64,000 nucleotides of DNA from assembly GCF_003752505.1 (NCBI RefSeq), contig NZ_RKHO01000001.1, positions 2,418,001 to 2,482,000 of the forward strand, written 5' to 3'. The DNA comes from Nocardioides aurantiacus. GTDB lineage: Bacteria > Actinomycetota > Actinomycetes > Propionibacteriales > Nocardioidaceae. Below are positions 6,526 to 15,911 of the stretch, one piece after another. Positions within the stretch are counted from its first letter, which is position 1, and each line of letters opens with the position of its first letter. The translations under genes and the position numbers were made by a program. A model generated the notes under the pieces. The model saw only the letters and a program-made list of their open reading frames with translations, did not search any database and had not been told where the DNA came from.

Positions 6526-7761
6526 TCAGAGGTAGCGCATCGGGTCGACGGGGTTGCCGTCGAGCAGCGCGCTGAAGTGCAGGTGGCAGCCGGTCGACCA
6601 GCCGGTCGAGCCGGAGTAGCCGACGAGCTGGCCGCGGGTGACCTGCTGCCCGGTGCTCACGGCGTAGGAGCTGAGGTGGTTGTAGACGACCGTGAGGTTC
6701 TGGCCGTTGACCTGGCCGAGGTCGAGGTAGAGCCGGTTGCCGTAGACGTCGGACCAGGCCCGCGAGATCACGGTGCCGGTGCCGGCGGCGACGTTGGCGG
6801 TGCCGCAGGAGGCGGAGAAGTCGGTGCCGTCGTGCAGGCCGTAGTAGCCGTAGATCGGGTGCACCCGGTAGCCGTACGGCGAGGTCACGCCCCCGGGCAC
6901 GGGTCGCTGCAGGAAGCTGGCCGCGTCGCCGCTGAAGCCGCCGCGCTGGCGGGCGGCACGGGCCAGAATGAGCTGCCGGATCTTGCGGGCCTGCTGCTCG
7001 GCCGCGCGCAGCTGGGCCGCGTCGGCGACGCGCGCCTGCTGGGCCTCGGCGGTGGCGGCGGCGCGGCCCTTGACCAGGGTGGCCACCTCGGTGCGGGCGG
7101 AGGCGGCCTGCTGCTCGAGGTCCTGGCGCCGGGAGAGGTTGTCGGCCGCGGCGGCGCGCTGCTCGGCGACGACCGCGCGGGCCGCCTCGACCTTCCGCTC
7201 CTCCGCCACCATCGCGGCGCGGGCCTCGCGCAGCACGTCGAGGGTGTTGTCCTGCCGGCTCATCAGGGAGTCGACGGTGTTGAGCTGGCTGGTGGCCTCG
7301 GCGGGGTCCTGGCTGTTGAGCACCACCGCGAGGCCCATCAGCTGCGGGTCGCCGTTGACGTACATGTTGGCGGCCAGCCGGCCGATGTCGGCCCGCTGCC
7401 GGCGTACGCGCTCGCGGGCCTGCTCCAGGGCCGCCTGGGCCCGCTCGAGCCGGATCTCGGCGGCCTCGAGCTGGGCCTGCATCTCCTGGTCGAGCCGCCG
7501 GGCCTCGCCGAGCTGGGACTGGGCCGTCTCGAGCCGGCGCTGCGCGCCGCCGAGGCGCTCGCGCGCGGCCTGGAGCTTGCGGGCCGCCGCGGAGAGCTCG
7601 TCCGAGGACTCCTGGAGGTCGTCCTGGGCCGCCCGGACGCTCCCCTTGGCGTCGCGTTCGCGGTCGCGGAGGTCGTCGGCCGAGGCCAGCGGGACGGTCA
7701 CGGCGAGGCTGGACAGGGCCAGGATCGCGGTGAGGGCCGTCCGGGGAAGAGGACGAGACAC
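6526..7761 (-). CDS. M23 peptidase with N-terminal coiled coil (EnvC-like, FtsEX partner)
   Basis: A 411-residue secreted peptidoglycan hydrolase. A signal peptide (1-28) is followed by about 210 residues of coiled coil rich in Ala, Glu, Arg and Gln heptads. The C-terminal LytM/M23 domain shows the metal ligands 'GLHDGTDF' (His and Asp) and 'GCHLHFSALL' (HxH). A coiled coil plus M23 placed directly downstream of ftsX is the layout of FtsEX-controlled hydrolases such as EnvC or PcsB (mycobacteria use RipC). I infer that FtsEX activates it for daughter-cell separation. All catalytic residues are present, so it is likely an enzyme rather than only an activator. Confidence 0.9.
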   Translation of the reverse strand: MSRPLPRTALTAILALSSLAVTVPLASADDLRDRERDAKGSVRAAQDDLQESSDELSAAARKLQAARERLGGAQRRLETAQSQLGEARRLDQEMQAQLEAAEIRLERAQAALEQARERVRRQRADIGRLAANMYVNGDPQLMGLAVVLNSQDPAEATSQLNTVDSLMSRQDNTLDVLREARAAMVAEERKVEAARAVVAEQRAAAADNLSRRQDLEQQAASARTEVATLVKGRAAATAEAQQARVADAAQLRAAEQQARKIRQLILARAARQRGGFSGDAASFLQRPVPGGVTSPYGYRVHPIYGYYGLHDGTDFSASCGTANVAAGTGTVISRAWSDVYGNRLYLDLGQVNGQNLTVVYNHLSSYAVSTGQQVTRGQLVGYSGSTGWSTGCHLHFSALLDGNPVDPMRYL

Positions 7762-7813
7762 CGGGTTTGCCGATCTTTGGGGAAGTAGGCCCGGTGACCG
7801 TAACCGACCGGGC

Positions 7814-8731
7814 TCAGACCTTGAGGTATTTGCGGGTCATCACGAGTGTCGGCAGCAGCGTGAGCGCCAGTCCGAGCGCCGCCACGCCGCCGATGGCCAG
7901 GAAGGAGTCCTGCCAGTCGACCCACTCCACGATGTTGGAGGTGGGCCGGAGCATCCCGTAGATCACGACGTACATGAAGACCAGGAGCGTGCCGGCCGCC
8001 AGCCCCACCCCGATCAGGGCGGCGACCAGGGTCTCGATGAGGAACGGCAGCGAGATGTAGAGCCGCGAGGCCCCCACCAGCCGCATGATGCCGATCTCCT
8101 TGCGCCGGGCGTACGCCGCCATCCGGATCGTGTTGCCGACCTGCATGATCGCGGCCAGCAGCAGGAACCCGGCGACCGCGATCGCCCCCCACTTCATGAC
8201 CTCCATCCAGAAGTAGATCGGCTTGAGCACCTGCCGCAGGTCGCGCACCGCGGCGACGCCCTGCTGGTCCGAGAGCGCCTGGGAGATGCCCTGGAACTCG
8301 TTGGGGTCCTTGAGCTTGACCCAGTAGGACTCCTGCATGTCCTTGGCCGTGACCGTGGAGTAGATCTCCTGCTCGGACTTGTCCTGCGAGAGGTAGACGC
8401 GCTTCCAGGTCTCGAACGCCTCGGCCTTGGTCTGCAGGTAGTACGACGCCACCTCGGGGTTGGTCTTCACCACCTGCTCGATCGCGGCCTTCTGCTCGGG
8501 CGTCACCTCGCCCTCGCAGGTCGGGACCTGGCTGTTCTGGTTGCACATGAACACGGTGATCTGGAGCTTGGAGCCCCAGAACCGCTCGGCCTTGTCGGCC
8601 TGGGAGTTCAGCAGCAGCCCCATCCCGACCAGGGTGAGCGAGACGAAGATCGTCACGACGAGCGCGATCGACATCGACACGTTGCGGCGCAGGCCGGTGC
8701 GGGTCTCGGAGAAGACGTAGCGGAGGTGCAC
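7814..8731 (-). CDS. ftsX: Cell division protein FtsX
   Basis: A 305-residue permease-like protein of the FtsEX complex. It has a cytoplasmic N-terminus ('HLRYVFSETRTGLRRN'), a first membrane helix (about 21-42), a large extracellular loop with a Cys pair ('VFMCNQ', 'PTCEGE'), and three more helices ending in an FtsX domain with the 'RKEIGIMRLVGAS' motif. The GTG start lies just after ftsE (10-base gap). FtsX transmits ATP-driven changes in FtsE to the periplasmic M23 hydrolase encoded next. Confidence 0.95.
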   Translation of the reverse strand: MHLRYVFSETRTGLRRNVSMSIALVVTIFVSLTLVGMGLLLNSQADKAERFWGSKLQITVFMCNQNSQVPTCEGEVTPEQKAAIEQVVKTNPEVASYYLQTKAEAFETWKRVYLSQDKSEQEIYSTVTAKDMQESYWVKLKDPNEFQGISQALSDQQGVAAVRDLRQVLKPIYFWMEVMKWGAIAVAGFLLLAAIMQVGNTIRMAAYARRKEIGIMRLVGASRLYISLPFLIETLVAALIGVGLAAGTLLVFMYVVIYGMLRPTSNIVEWVDWQDSFLAIGGVAALGLALTLLPTLVMTRKYLKV

Positions 8732-8741
8732 GAGCGGACTC

Positions 8742-9431
<690 letters not shown>

Positions 9432-9525
9432 GGCGGGGGTGGGCCGGTGTCGGGGATGTCAGGGGCACGCAGACGCTGCGTCCGACCGCTGGTAACGCTA
9501 AGTCCTGGGCCCTACGGTTGCCCGC

Positions 9526-10149
9526 ATGTGCGCTTCCTCGGCCCGTCGCGCCGCCGGGGGCGCGCTCCTCGTGCTGGCGCTGCTGCTCGCCGCGGCCTGC
9601 TCGTCGGGGTCGCCGGAGTCCGCGCCCGAGCCCTCGCCCACCCCGATCTCCGACCTGGGGACGGCCTCGGTGGAGCTGCCGCGGATCGCGTTCTGCTCGG
9701 TCGTGCCGAAGGCCGACGTCGCCGCGGCGCTGGGCGGACCGGCCCAGGACGGTGCCTCGTGGGGCAACGGGGACGAGCTCGACCTGACCGCTCCGGGGGC
9801 GTCGGGGTCCGCGACGCCCCAGGTGGTGCAGGAGCTGGGCTGCGCGTGGACCCGCGGCGAGGTGACCGCCCGGGCGTGGGTGTTCGCCCGGCCCGTCACG
9901 CCCGCGCTGGCGCGCGGCGTCGTACGGCAGGCGGGGCGGGAGCGGGGCTGCGAGACGCCGCAGGGTCCAGGCTTCGGGTCACCGTCGCTGCTGCAGGAGT
10001 GCGAGACCGACGCGGGCCGCCGGGTCCGTCACGCAGGCCTGTTCGGCCAGACCTGGCTGACCTGCGAGCTCGCCGGCCCCGAGGTCGAGGACGAGCGGGC
10101 CGAGCAGTGGTGTGTGACGCTCGTCAACTCCCTCGACACCGCGTCCTGA
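9526..10149 (+). CDS. Predicted lipoprotein, DUF3558-like
   Basis: A 207-residue protein with a lipoprotein signal: hydrophobic 'ALLVLALLLAAAC' with the lipid Cys near residue 25, then a Ser/Pro linker. The mature part begins 'ELPRIAFCSVVPKADVAAAL' and contains conserved Cys residues ('LGCAWTR', 'RGCETP', 'LTCEL', 'QWCVTL'). Paired cysteines and an opening of this type resemble DUF3558 lipoproteins, but I hold that assignment loosely. Divergent from ftsE; its function is unknown. Confidence 0.75.
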   Translation: MCASSARRAAGGALLVLALLLAAACSSGSPESAPEPSPTPISDLGTASVELPRIAFCSVVPKADVAAALGGPAQDGASWGNGDELDLTAPGASGSATPQVVQELGCAWTRGEVTARAWVFARPVTPALARGVVRQAGRERGCETPQGPGFGSPSLLQECETDAGRRVRHAGLFGQTWLTCELAGPEVEDERAEQWCVTLVNSLDTAS

Positions 10150-10180
10150 CCGGGCCCCGCCCAGGGGGCATCCTGGGGAG

Positions 10181-11242
10181 ATGACCTCCTCCGACCAGAC
10201 CACCCCGTCCCCCGTCCGCTCCACGCAGGTGCGGCTCGCGCAGCGCCCCGTCGGCGAGCCCGGGGACGACACCTACGACATCGGCCCGGTCGACCTGCCG
10301 GCGCTGGCGGACGGGCAGCTGCTGCTGCGGGTCGTCTACCTCTCGCTCGACCCCTACATGCGCGGTCGGATGAGCGACGCCCCGTCGTACGCCGCCCCGG
10401 TCGCGGTCGGCGACGTCATGGAGGGCGGCACCGTCGTGGTCGTCGAGGAGTCGCGCCACCCCGAGTGGTCGGCCGGCGACGTCGCGCTGTCCTACTCCGG
10501 CTGGCAGACCCACGCCATCAGCGACGGCACCGGCCTGCGCCGGCTCGACCCGTCGCGCGCCCCGATCTCGACCGCGCTGGGCGTGCTCGGGATGCCCGGC
10601 TTCACGGCGTACGCCGGGCTGCTGGAGATCGGCAAGCCGCAGGCCGGCGAGACGGTGGTCGTGGCCGCTGCCACCGGGCCCGTCGGCTCGGCCGTCGGCC
10701 AGGTCGCCCAGGCGCGCGGCGCCCGCTCGGTCGGCATCGCCGGCGGCGAGGCCAAGCGCGCGGCCCTGACCGAGGAGTTCGGCTTCGACGTCGCGCTGGA
10801 CCACCGCTCCCCCGACTTCGCCGCCGAGCTGGCGGCGGCCGTGCCCGACGGGATCGACGTCTACTTCGAGAACGTCGGTGGTCCGGTCACCCGCGAGGTG
10901 CTGCGCCACGTCAACACCTACGCCCGGATCCCGGTCTGCGGGCTGGTCTCCTCCTACAACGCCACGTCCGCCCCCGAGGGCCCCGACCGGCTCCCCGGGT
11001 TCATGGGCCTGGTGCTGCGCAAGAGCCTCACCGTCCGCGGCTTCATCCAGAACGAGTTCACCGCCTCCCACGGTCGCGACTTCGTGCGCGAGATGTCGGG
11101 CTGGGTCGCGGACGGCACCGTGCGCTACCGCGAGGACGTCGTGCAGGGCCTGGAGTCGGCCCCCGAGGCGTTCCGCGGGCTGCTGACCGGCAAGAACTTC
11201 GGCAAGCTCGTGGTGCAGGTCAGCGAGGACCCGACCCGGTGA
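10181..11242 (+). CDS. NADP-dependent oxidoreductase (zinc-independent MDR, LTB4DH/curcumin reductase type)
   Basis: A 353-residue medium-chain reductase. The N-terminal GroES-like domain carries the family phrase 'LSLDPYMRGRM'. The Rossmann fold is marked by 'AATGPVGSAVGQVAQ', with 'GIAGGEAKRAAL' for cofactor phosphate binding and 'DVYFENVGG'. No zinc ligands are present. Relatives reduce alpha,beta-unsaturated carbonyls or quinones with NADPH. Start at ATG 10181. Its stop overlaps the GTG of the next gene, implying coupled expression. Confidence 0.88.
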   Translation: MTSSDQTTPSPVRSTQVRLAQRPVGEPGDDTYDIGPVDLPALADGQLLLRVVYLSLDPYMRGRMSDAPSYAAPVAVGDVMEGGTVVVVEESRHPEWSAGDVALSYSGWQTHAISDGTGLRRLDPSRAPISTALGVLGMPGFTAYAGLLEIGKPQAGETVVVAAATGPVGSAVGQVAQARGARSVGIAGGEAKRAALTEEFGFDVALDHRSPDFAAELAAAVPDGIDVYFENVGGPVTREVLRHVNTYARIPVCGLVSSYNATSAPEGPDRLPGFMGLVLRKSLTVRGFIQNEFTASHGRDFVREMSGWVADGTVRYREDVVQGLESAPEAFRGLLTGKNFGKLVVQVSEDPTR

Positions 11243-11814
11243 GCGAGGTCGCCGGCGCCCTCAACGGGGCGGTGACCGTCTCGATCGTGCGCCACGTCGC
11301 CCCTGAGAACGCCGCCCAGATGGTGGCGTGGGTGCGGGCCGGGTCATCGTTGGCCGAGCGGTTCGAGGGCTTCCTCGGCACCGGCTGGGTGCGATCCGCC
11401 CCCGGGTCGGACGCCTGGCACATGCTCTACCGGTTCGCCGACCACGCCTCGCTGGAGGCGTGGGAGTCCTCGCCGCAGCGGGCCTGGTGGCTCGGCTCCG
11501 CGCAGGGTCTCGTCGGCGAGTCGCGGGTGGAGCGGCGTACGGGCATCGAGGGGTGGTTCGAGGAGCCGGCGTCCCGCGACGTCGAGGACCTCCGACCCGC
11601 CGCCCCCGCCCCGCCGCGGTGGAAGCAGGCCACCGTCATCTGGCTGGCCTTCTTCCCGTTGTCGCTGGTGCTCGGCTCGCTGCTCAGCGCCACCGGCCTC
11701 GAGCTGGCCCTGGTGGTGCGCACCTTCCTGACCACCCTCGTCGCGACGCCGATCATGACCTACGCCCTGCTGCCGTGGATGACCAAGCGGTTCGAGTGGT
11801 GGTTGCACCGCTGA
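11239..11814 (+). CDS. Antibiotic biosynthesis monooxygenase (ABM) domain protein with two membrane helices
   Basis: A 191-residue protein starting with GTG in a GTGA overlap with the oxidoreductase. Residues 10-100 look like an ABM ferredoxin-like fold ('TVSIVRHVAPENAAQMVAWV', then 'RFEGFLGTGWV' and 'WHMLYRFADHASLEAWE'). The C-terminal part has two hydrophobic helices (about 132-155 and 158-180) and the ending 'WMTKRFEWWLHR'. Membrane-anchored ABM proteins of this design are widespread but uncharacterised. Role next to the reductase is unknown. Confidence 0.8.
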   Translation: MSEVAGALNGAVTVSIVRHVAPENAAQMVAWVRAGSSLAERFEGFLGTGWVRSAPGSDAWHMLYRFADHASLEAWESSPQRAWWLGSAQGLVGESRVERRTGIEGWFEEPASRDVEDLRPAAPAPPRWKQATVIWLAFFPLSLVLGSLLSATGLELALVVRTFLTTLVATPIMTYALLPWMTKRFEWWLHR

Positions 11815-11866
11815 CGGGGTACCGCGAGGGCGGACCCTGCGAGTGACACCTGCGAGAGGAGCCGTC

Positions 11867-12190
11867 GTGCCGAAGGCCTGGAGCGACAAGCGCGAGCGTC
11901 AGTACGAGCACATCAAGGAGGGACTCGAGGAGCGCGGCAAGGACGAGTCCACCGCCGAGGAGATCGCGGCCCGCACCGTGAACAAGGAGCGTGCCCGCGC
12001 CGGTGAGTCCGAGGAGGCCAGCCGGACCTCGACCGAGGACATCTCCTCGGGCCGTCGAGGCGGGCTGCGCTCGCACTCCGGCGAGGGCGGGCGCACCAAG
12101 GCCCAGCTCTACGAGGAGGCGCGCAAGAAGAACGTCGAGGGCCGCTCGGGCATGAGCAAGGCCGAGCTCGAGAAGGCGCTCGACGGCTAG
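11867..12190 (+). CDS. Small charged protein with Rho N-terminal-like domain
   Basis: A 107-residue hydrophilic protein. The GTG start at 11867 is preceded by GAGAGGAG, a good ribosome-binding site. The first part ('KAWSDKRERQYEHIKEGLEE') is highly charged. The last 30 residues ('TKAQLYEEARKKNVEGRS', then 'MSKAELEKAL') form the Rho_N/SAP-like fold. Such proteins are often labelled plasmid stabilisation proteins without evidence. A nucleic acid-binding role is an inference from the Rho_N motif. Confidence 0.8.
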   Translation: MPKAWSDKRERQYEHIKEGLEERGKDESTAEEIAARTVNKERARAGESEEASRTSTEDISSGRRGGLRSHSGEGGRTKAQLYEEARKKNVEGRSGMSKAELEKALDG

Positions 12191-12696
12191 GCGGCTCGCT
12201 GCCGCTCTGGACGGCGTACGACGGGCCGCGGCTCGGGCACGACCCGCGCCAGCCCCAGCACCAGCACCGTCGTGGCGAGCACCGCGAGCAGCGCCAGCAG
12301 CGCCCCTCCGGGCGAGGTGACCACGAGCTGCGGCAGCAGGCGGTCGGGCACCGCACTGGCCCCGACCCCCGCGCCGACCAGGCCGAACCAGCTGCCGCGC
12401 ATGTTGCGTCGGTGGGCCTCGACGTTGCCGCGCCAGGCGTGGACGATGCCGAGCGTGACGGTCACCAGCGTCACCGTGGACAGGACGTGCAGCCAGCTCA
12501 GCTGGCCCGCACGGATGTCGCGGATCCAGAACGACGTTACCGCCACGTAGACCATCAGCACCACCCACACCCGACCCGCGAGCCGGTGCAGCCGGTCGCC
12601 CTTGGTCGGCCGGAACAGCTGCACCCCGCCCAGCACCAGCGCGACCGTGGCGGCGAAGGCGTGGGTGCCGACCAGCAGCGTCCAGCCGGCGTTCAC
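12187..12696 (-). CDS. Membrane protein, DUF2306-like
   Basis: A 169-residue protein with four predicted membrane helices. The features 'DRLHRLAGRVWVVLMVYVAV' and 'VEAHRRNMRGSWFGLVGAG' (His residues in helices) resemble DUF2306 proteins. Start is GTG 12694-12696, overlapping the stop of the MarR gene, so both are one transcript under MarR control. The C-terminus ends in a basic tail and overlaps the convergent upstream gene by 4 bases. Histidines in helices suggest haem or metal binding, but this is inferred. Confidence 0.8.
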   Translation of the reverse strand: MNAGWTLLVGTHAFAATVALVLGGVQLFRPTKGDRLHRLAGRVWVVLMVYVAVTSFWIRDIRAGQLSWLHVLSTVTLVTVTLGIVHAWRGNVEAHRRNMRGSWFGLVGAGVGASAVPDRLLPQLVVTSPGGALLALLAVLATTVLVLGLARVVPEPRPVVRRPERQRAA

Positions 12697-13136
12697 CGGG
12701 GGCCCCCGTCCATGGCGGCGAGCAGGCGTCCGACCGGGCCGGCGAGCTCGTCGGGCTCGACGTCGGCCGCCTTCAGCAGCCGCGCGAACGACCCCTCCAG
12801 CAGCTGCAGCGCGAGGTCCACCTGGTCGGACCCGGGCCCGGTGAGCACCAGGCTGCGGCGGTTGCCGGTCCCCGGCTCCTGGCGTACGTCGGTCCAGCCG
12901 GCGTCGCGCAGGGACCCGACCAGCCGGCTCGCGCCCGCCTCGGTCAGCCCGACGGCGTCGGCCAGCGCCCGCTGGGTCACCGGCCCCGCCTCCCCCAGCC
13001 GGCGGACGGTCAGCAGCGCCAGGAACTTCTGGTAGGTCAGGTCGGTCGACTCGCGCAGCCGCTGGTCGGCGTTGCGGTCCAGCCGGCTGACCAGCACGTG
13101 AAGCTGGTGGGCGGGCTCGGCGTCGTACGGGCTCAT
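12693..13136 (-). CDS. MarR-family transcriptional regulator
   Basis: A 147-residue winged-helix regulator. The recognition region is 'TQRALADAVGLTEAGASRLV' followed by the wing 'QEPGTGNRRSLVLTGPG'. N- and C-terminal helices would form the dimer. It is first in a two-gene operon with the DUF2306 protein. A 12-bp palindrome just upstream is a likely binding site, so it probably represses itself and its partner until a small ligand binds. The ligand is unknown. Confidence 0.9.
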   Translation of the reverse strand: MSPYDAEPAHQLHVLVSRLDRNADQRLRESTDLTYQKFLALLTVRRLGEAGPVTQRALADAVGLTEAGASRLVGSLRDAGWTDVRQEPGTGNRRSLVLTGPGSDQVDLALQLLEGSFARLLKAADVEPDELAGPVGRLLAAMDGGPR

Positions 13137-13146
13137 GACTACATAC

Positions 13147-13158
13147 TTGCGTTCGCAA
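13147..13158. promoter_or_regulatory. Candidate MarR operator
   Basis: TTGCGTTCGCAA, a palindrome with arms TTGCG/CGCAA, starts 11 bases upstream of the MarR ATG. On the minus strand it lies between TTGATA and AAGTAT, which could serve as -35 and -10 (17-base gap). That would put the operator inside the promoter and make the mRNA nearly leaderless. Confidence 0.55.
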
Positions 13159-13208
13159 CTTGCTATATCAAGGTCGCGCCTTATGAACGTCGCACCACAT
13201 CAGGGGCT

Positions 13209-13228
13209 GGCCAGATACGAGTCTGGCC
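13209..13228. repeat. Inverted repeat upstream of the secreted protein gene
   Basis: GGCCAGA-TACGAG-TCTGGCC, perfect 7-bp arms, 41 bases before ATG 13269. It could be an operator or a 5' leader hairpin. Confidence 0.4.
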
Positions 13229-13268
13229 GCTACTGTCCCGTCCACATATTGAGACCCGGGGGGATGAC

Positions 13269-14156
13269 ATGACCTTGTTCACGACAACTTCTGCGCGCGC
13301 CGTACTGGTGCTGCTGTCGGCATCGGTGGCGCTGGCGACGACCCAGCTGCCCGCTTCCGCGGCCAGCGACCTGCCGGCCCCCGAGCAGACCACCATCGAC
13401 CAAGCCCTGCGCGAGATGGGTGCCGACGAGGCGGTTCCGAGCGATCTCGTACTCGAACCGCTGACCGGTGACGAGGACGTGCGCATCGCCGCGTCAGTCG
13501 AGAGGTTCGGTTTTGGTCTGCCCGCCACGGGCGGCGGCAGCACCCTCGACGACGGCGTGACGACCCTCTACGACGGTGCCTCCGACGGCACCTCGGTGGC
13601 GGTGCAGCCGGTTGCGACGGGCGCCCGGGCCCTGGTGCTGATCCAGGACGAGTCGGCCACCACGACCTTCGACTTCCCGGTGACCGGGGACACCGACCGG
13701 CTGCAGCTGAGCCCGACCGGTTCCGTCACGGCCCTGGACTCCGAGGGGACGCCCCTGGCCACCGCCGCACCCGCGTGGGCCGTCGACGCCGAGGGCACGC
13801 CGGTGCCGACCCACTTCGAGGTCGATGGCACCACCCTGCGCCAGGTCGTCGACCACGACGCCGCCGCCGACGTGGCCTACCCGGTCACCGCCGACCCGGT
13901 GTGGGCGGTCGTGATCGCCGCCGCCGCCCGACAGTGCGCGGCTGGCGCCCTCTCGGGCATCGCGTCGACAGCCCTCATCGACATCTACAAGGGACGGGCG
14001 TCGTCCAAGCGGGACTACGTGCTCAATGCCATCGCATCCTGCCTGGTGGGCCCGGTCGGCTACTGGGCGTGGAAGGTCCTGCCCGGAGCGACCAAGCGCT
14101 GGCTGGTGCGGCAGGTGCTCTACTTCGTCATCTACGTGATCCGACGCGTGCGATGA
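13269..14156 (+). CDS. Secreted protein of unknown function with C-terminal hydrophobic domain
   Basis: A 295-residue protein starting at ATG 13269 after a G-rich ribosome-binding site. A signal peptide (1-31, 'ATTQLPASAAS') precedes a Thr/Asp-rich beta-type region that ends with 'VAYPVTADPVW'. The last 80 residues hold 'AAARQCAAGALSGIAST', a Cys pair (C in 'RQCAAG' and in 'ASCLVGPVG') and a hydrophobic, basic end 'VLYFVIYVIRRVR'. The phrase DVAYPVTADP occurs in many secreted actinobacterial proteins before a small C-terminal domain. I do not know the function. It is followed by a small membrane protein gene. Confidence 0.75.
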   Translation: MTLFTTTSARAVLVLLSASVALATTQLPASAASDLPAPEQTTIDQALREMGADEAVPSDLVLEPLTGDEDVRIAASVERFGFGLPATGGGSTLDDGVTTLYDGASDGTSVAVQPVATGARALVLIQDESATTTFDFPVTGDTDRLQLSPTGSVTALDSEGTPLATAAPAWAVDAEGTPVPTHFEVDGTTLRQVVDHDAAADVAYPVTADPVWAVVIAAAARQCAAGALSGIASTALIDIYKGRASSKRDYVLNAIASCLVGPVGYWAWKVLPGATKRWLVRQVLYFVIYVIRRVR

Positions 14157-14167
14157 CGGAGGAAAGC

Positions 14168-14380
14168 ATGGCGACCCGAGAGCGGCCGAGCCGCCAGGAC
14201 TACGCCTGGATCGCGTTCGGCTGGCTGCTGGTGCCGGTGACCGCGATCGTCCTGGACGCGGTGGGGCTGATCGAGCTGGACGGGGTGCTGGTGCTGGCCA
14301 CGGCCGTGATGAGCGCGATGGCCGGCGGCGCGGCGCGCGCCTACCGGCAGCAGCTGCGTCGGGAGCGCGACCCCCGCTGA
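14168..14380 (+). CDS. Small membrane protein
   Basis: A 70-residue protein with two hydrophobic helices ('YAWIAFGWLLVPVTAIVLDA' and 'GVLVLATAVMSAMAGGAARA') and a basic C-terminus. The ATG at 14168 has GGAGGA six bases upstream; an in-frame ATG at 14153 overlaps the preceding stop but lacks a site at good distance. Probably cotranscribed with the secreted protein. No family recognised. Confidence 0.65.
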   Translation: MATRERPSRQDYAWIAFGWLLVPVTAIVLDAVGLIELDGVLVLATAVMSAMAGGAARAYRQQLRRERDPR

Positions 14381-14391
14381 GCGGTGGCGCC

Positions 14392-15510
14392 TCAGCTGTT
14401 CTCGGCCTGCTCGGCGCCCCGGCGCCAGCGGATGCCGGCCTCGAGGAAGCCGTCGATGTCGCCGTCGAAGACGGCCTGGGGGTTGCCGACCTCGAACTCC
14501 GTCCGCAGGTCCTTGACCATCTGGTAGGGGTTCAGCACGTAGTTGCGCATCTGGTCGCCCCAGCTCGCCTGCACGTCGCCGCGCAGCGAGTCGAGGTGGG
14601 CCCGTTCCTCGGCCTTCTTCAGCGCCAGGATCTTGGCCTTGAGGATGACCATCGCGCTGGCCTTGTTCTGCAGCTGCGACTTCTCGTTCTGGCAGGACAC
14701 GACGGTGCCGGTCGGGATGTGGGTCAGCCGGACGGCGGAGTCGGTGGTGTTGACCGACTGGCCGCCGGGGCCGCTGGAGCGGTAGACGTCGACGCGGATG
14801 TCCTCGTCGGGGATGTCGATCTCGTCGGTCTGCTCGAGCACCGGCACCACCTCGACGGCGGCGAAGGAGGTCTGGCGACGGCCCTGGTTGTCGAAGGGGC
14901 TGATCCGCACCAGCCGGTGGGTGCCGGCCTCGACGGAGAGGTGGCCGTAGGCGTACGGCGCGTGCACGGCGAAGGTGGCGCTCTTCAGGCCCGCCTCCTC
15001 GGCGTAGGAGGTGTCGAAGACCTCGACGTTGTACTTCTGGCGCTCGGCCCAGCGGGTGTACATCCGCATCAGCATCTCGGCGAAGTCGGCCGCGTCCACG
15101 CCGCCGGCGCCGGAGCGGATCGTCACGAGCGCCTCGCGGACGTCGTACTCCCCGTTGAGCAGGGTGCGGACCTCGAGCGCCTCGACGGACTTGTGGAGCT
15201 TGAGCAGCTCGGCCTCGGCCTCGGCCATCGAGTCGGCGTCACCCTCCTCCTGACCGAGCTCGACGAGGACGCCGAGGTCCTCGATGCGGCTGGACAGGCT
15301 CTCGAAGCGGTCGAGCGTGCCCTGGAGGTGGCTGAGCTTGCCGGTGACCTTCTGGGCGTTGGCCTGGTCGTCCCACAGGTCGGGGGCGGCGACCTGCTCG
15401 CCGAGGTCCTTGATCTCGCGGCGCATCTCGTCGACGTCCAGGACGGAGCCGATGGTCTTCATCGTCGCCTGGAGCTGCTTGATCTCGGAGTCGAAGTCGG
15501 TGGCTGCCAC
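14392..15510 (-). CDS. prfB: Peptide chain release factor 2
   Basis: A 372-residue class I release factor that reads UGA and UAA. The peptidyl-tRNA hydrolysis motif GGQ is in '[20 protein letters not shown]' and the RF2-specific anticodon-like SPF is in '[16 protein letters not shown]'. Length is normal. Start is GTG 15508-15510 ('[14 protein letters not shown]'). The frame is continuous, so the programmed frameshift that controls prfB in many bacteria is absent here, as is usual in actinobacteria. Confidence 0.96.
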   Translation of the reverse strand: MAATDFDSEIKQLQATMKTIGSVLDVDEMRREIKDLGEQVAAPDLWDDQANAQKVTGKLSHLQGTLDRFESLSSRIEDLGVLVELGQEEGDADSMAEAEAELLKLHKSVEALEVRTLLNGEYDVREALVTIRSGAGGVDAADFAEMLMRMYTRWAERQKYNVEVFDTSYAEEAGLKSATFAVHAPYAYGHLSVEAGTHRLVRISPFDNQGRRQTSFAAVEVVPVLEQTDEIDIPDEDIRVDVYRSSGPGGQSVNTTDSAVRLTHIPTGTVVSCQNEKSQLQNKASAMVILKAKILALKKAEERAHLDSLRGDVQASWGDQMRNYVLNPYQMVKDLRTEFEVGNPQAVFDGDIDGFLEAGIRWRRGAEQAENS

Positions 15511-15521
15511 AGTCCGACAGG

Positions 15522-15797
15522 CTACGGGACGGGTTCGATGTCGGCCGCGGGGAGCCAGCGGGCGACGGTGGCCCAGCCGACGGCGTCGACCCAGACCACC
15601 GAGACGACCCGCCCCTCCCAGCCGCGCTCGGTGCGGCACCACTCCACGAGCAGGCTGGGCTCGCCGTCGACGCGGCAGTGCCGGGCCGGGGTGTGCGGGA
15701 CGGGCGGGTCGGGCACCGCCGCGGGCCCCGGGTCACCCCGACCCGCGACCCGCTCGGCCAGCGTGCCGTGGTCGCCCGATCCGTAGCCGCCTCGCAC
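15522..15797 (-). CDS. Hypothetical small protein upstream of prfB
   Basis: A 91-residue frame ending 11 bases before prfB with a GTG start. The second half reads like a small folded domain ('[20 protein letters not shown]' and '[19 protein letters not shown]'), while the N-terminus is Pro/Gly-rich. No family recognised. Its position suggests cotranscription with prfB. The GTG choice is uncertain and the gene itself is moderately supported. Confidence 0.5.
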   Translation of the reverse strand: MRGGYGSGDHGTLAERVAGRGDPGPAAVPDPPVPHTPARHCRVDGEPSLLVEWCRTERGWEGRVVSVVWVDAVGWATVARWLPAADIEPVP

Positions 15798-15911
15798 CGG
15801 ACCATCATGACACCGATTCGAACACGTGTACGACTGTCCACGAGACGGGACTCACGTTGCCGGCCGCCTGCGAGGGGGTAGGACAAGGGCAACCTACCGA
15901 GGAGTCACATC

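Noticed and set aside
14392-15510. Programmed frameshift in prfB
   Set aside because: The frame is continuous from GTG to stop with all domains; no in-frame TGA near the start.
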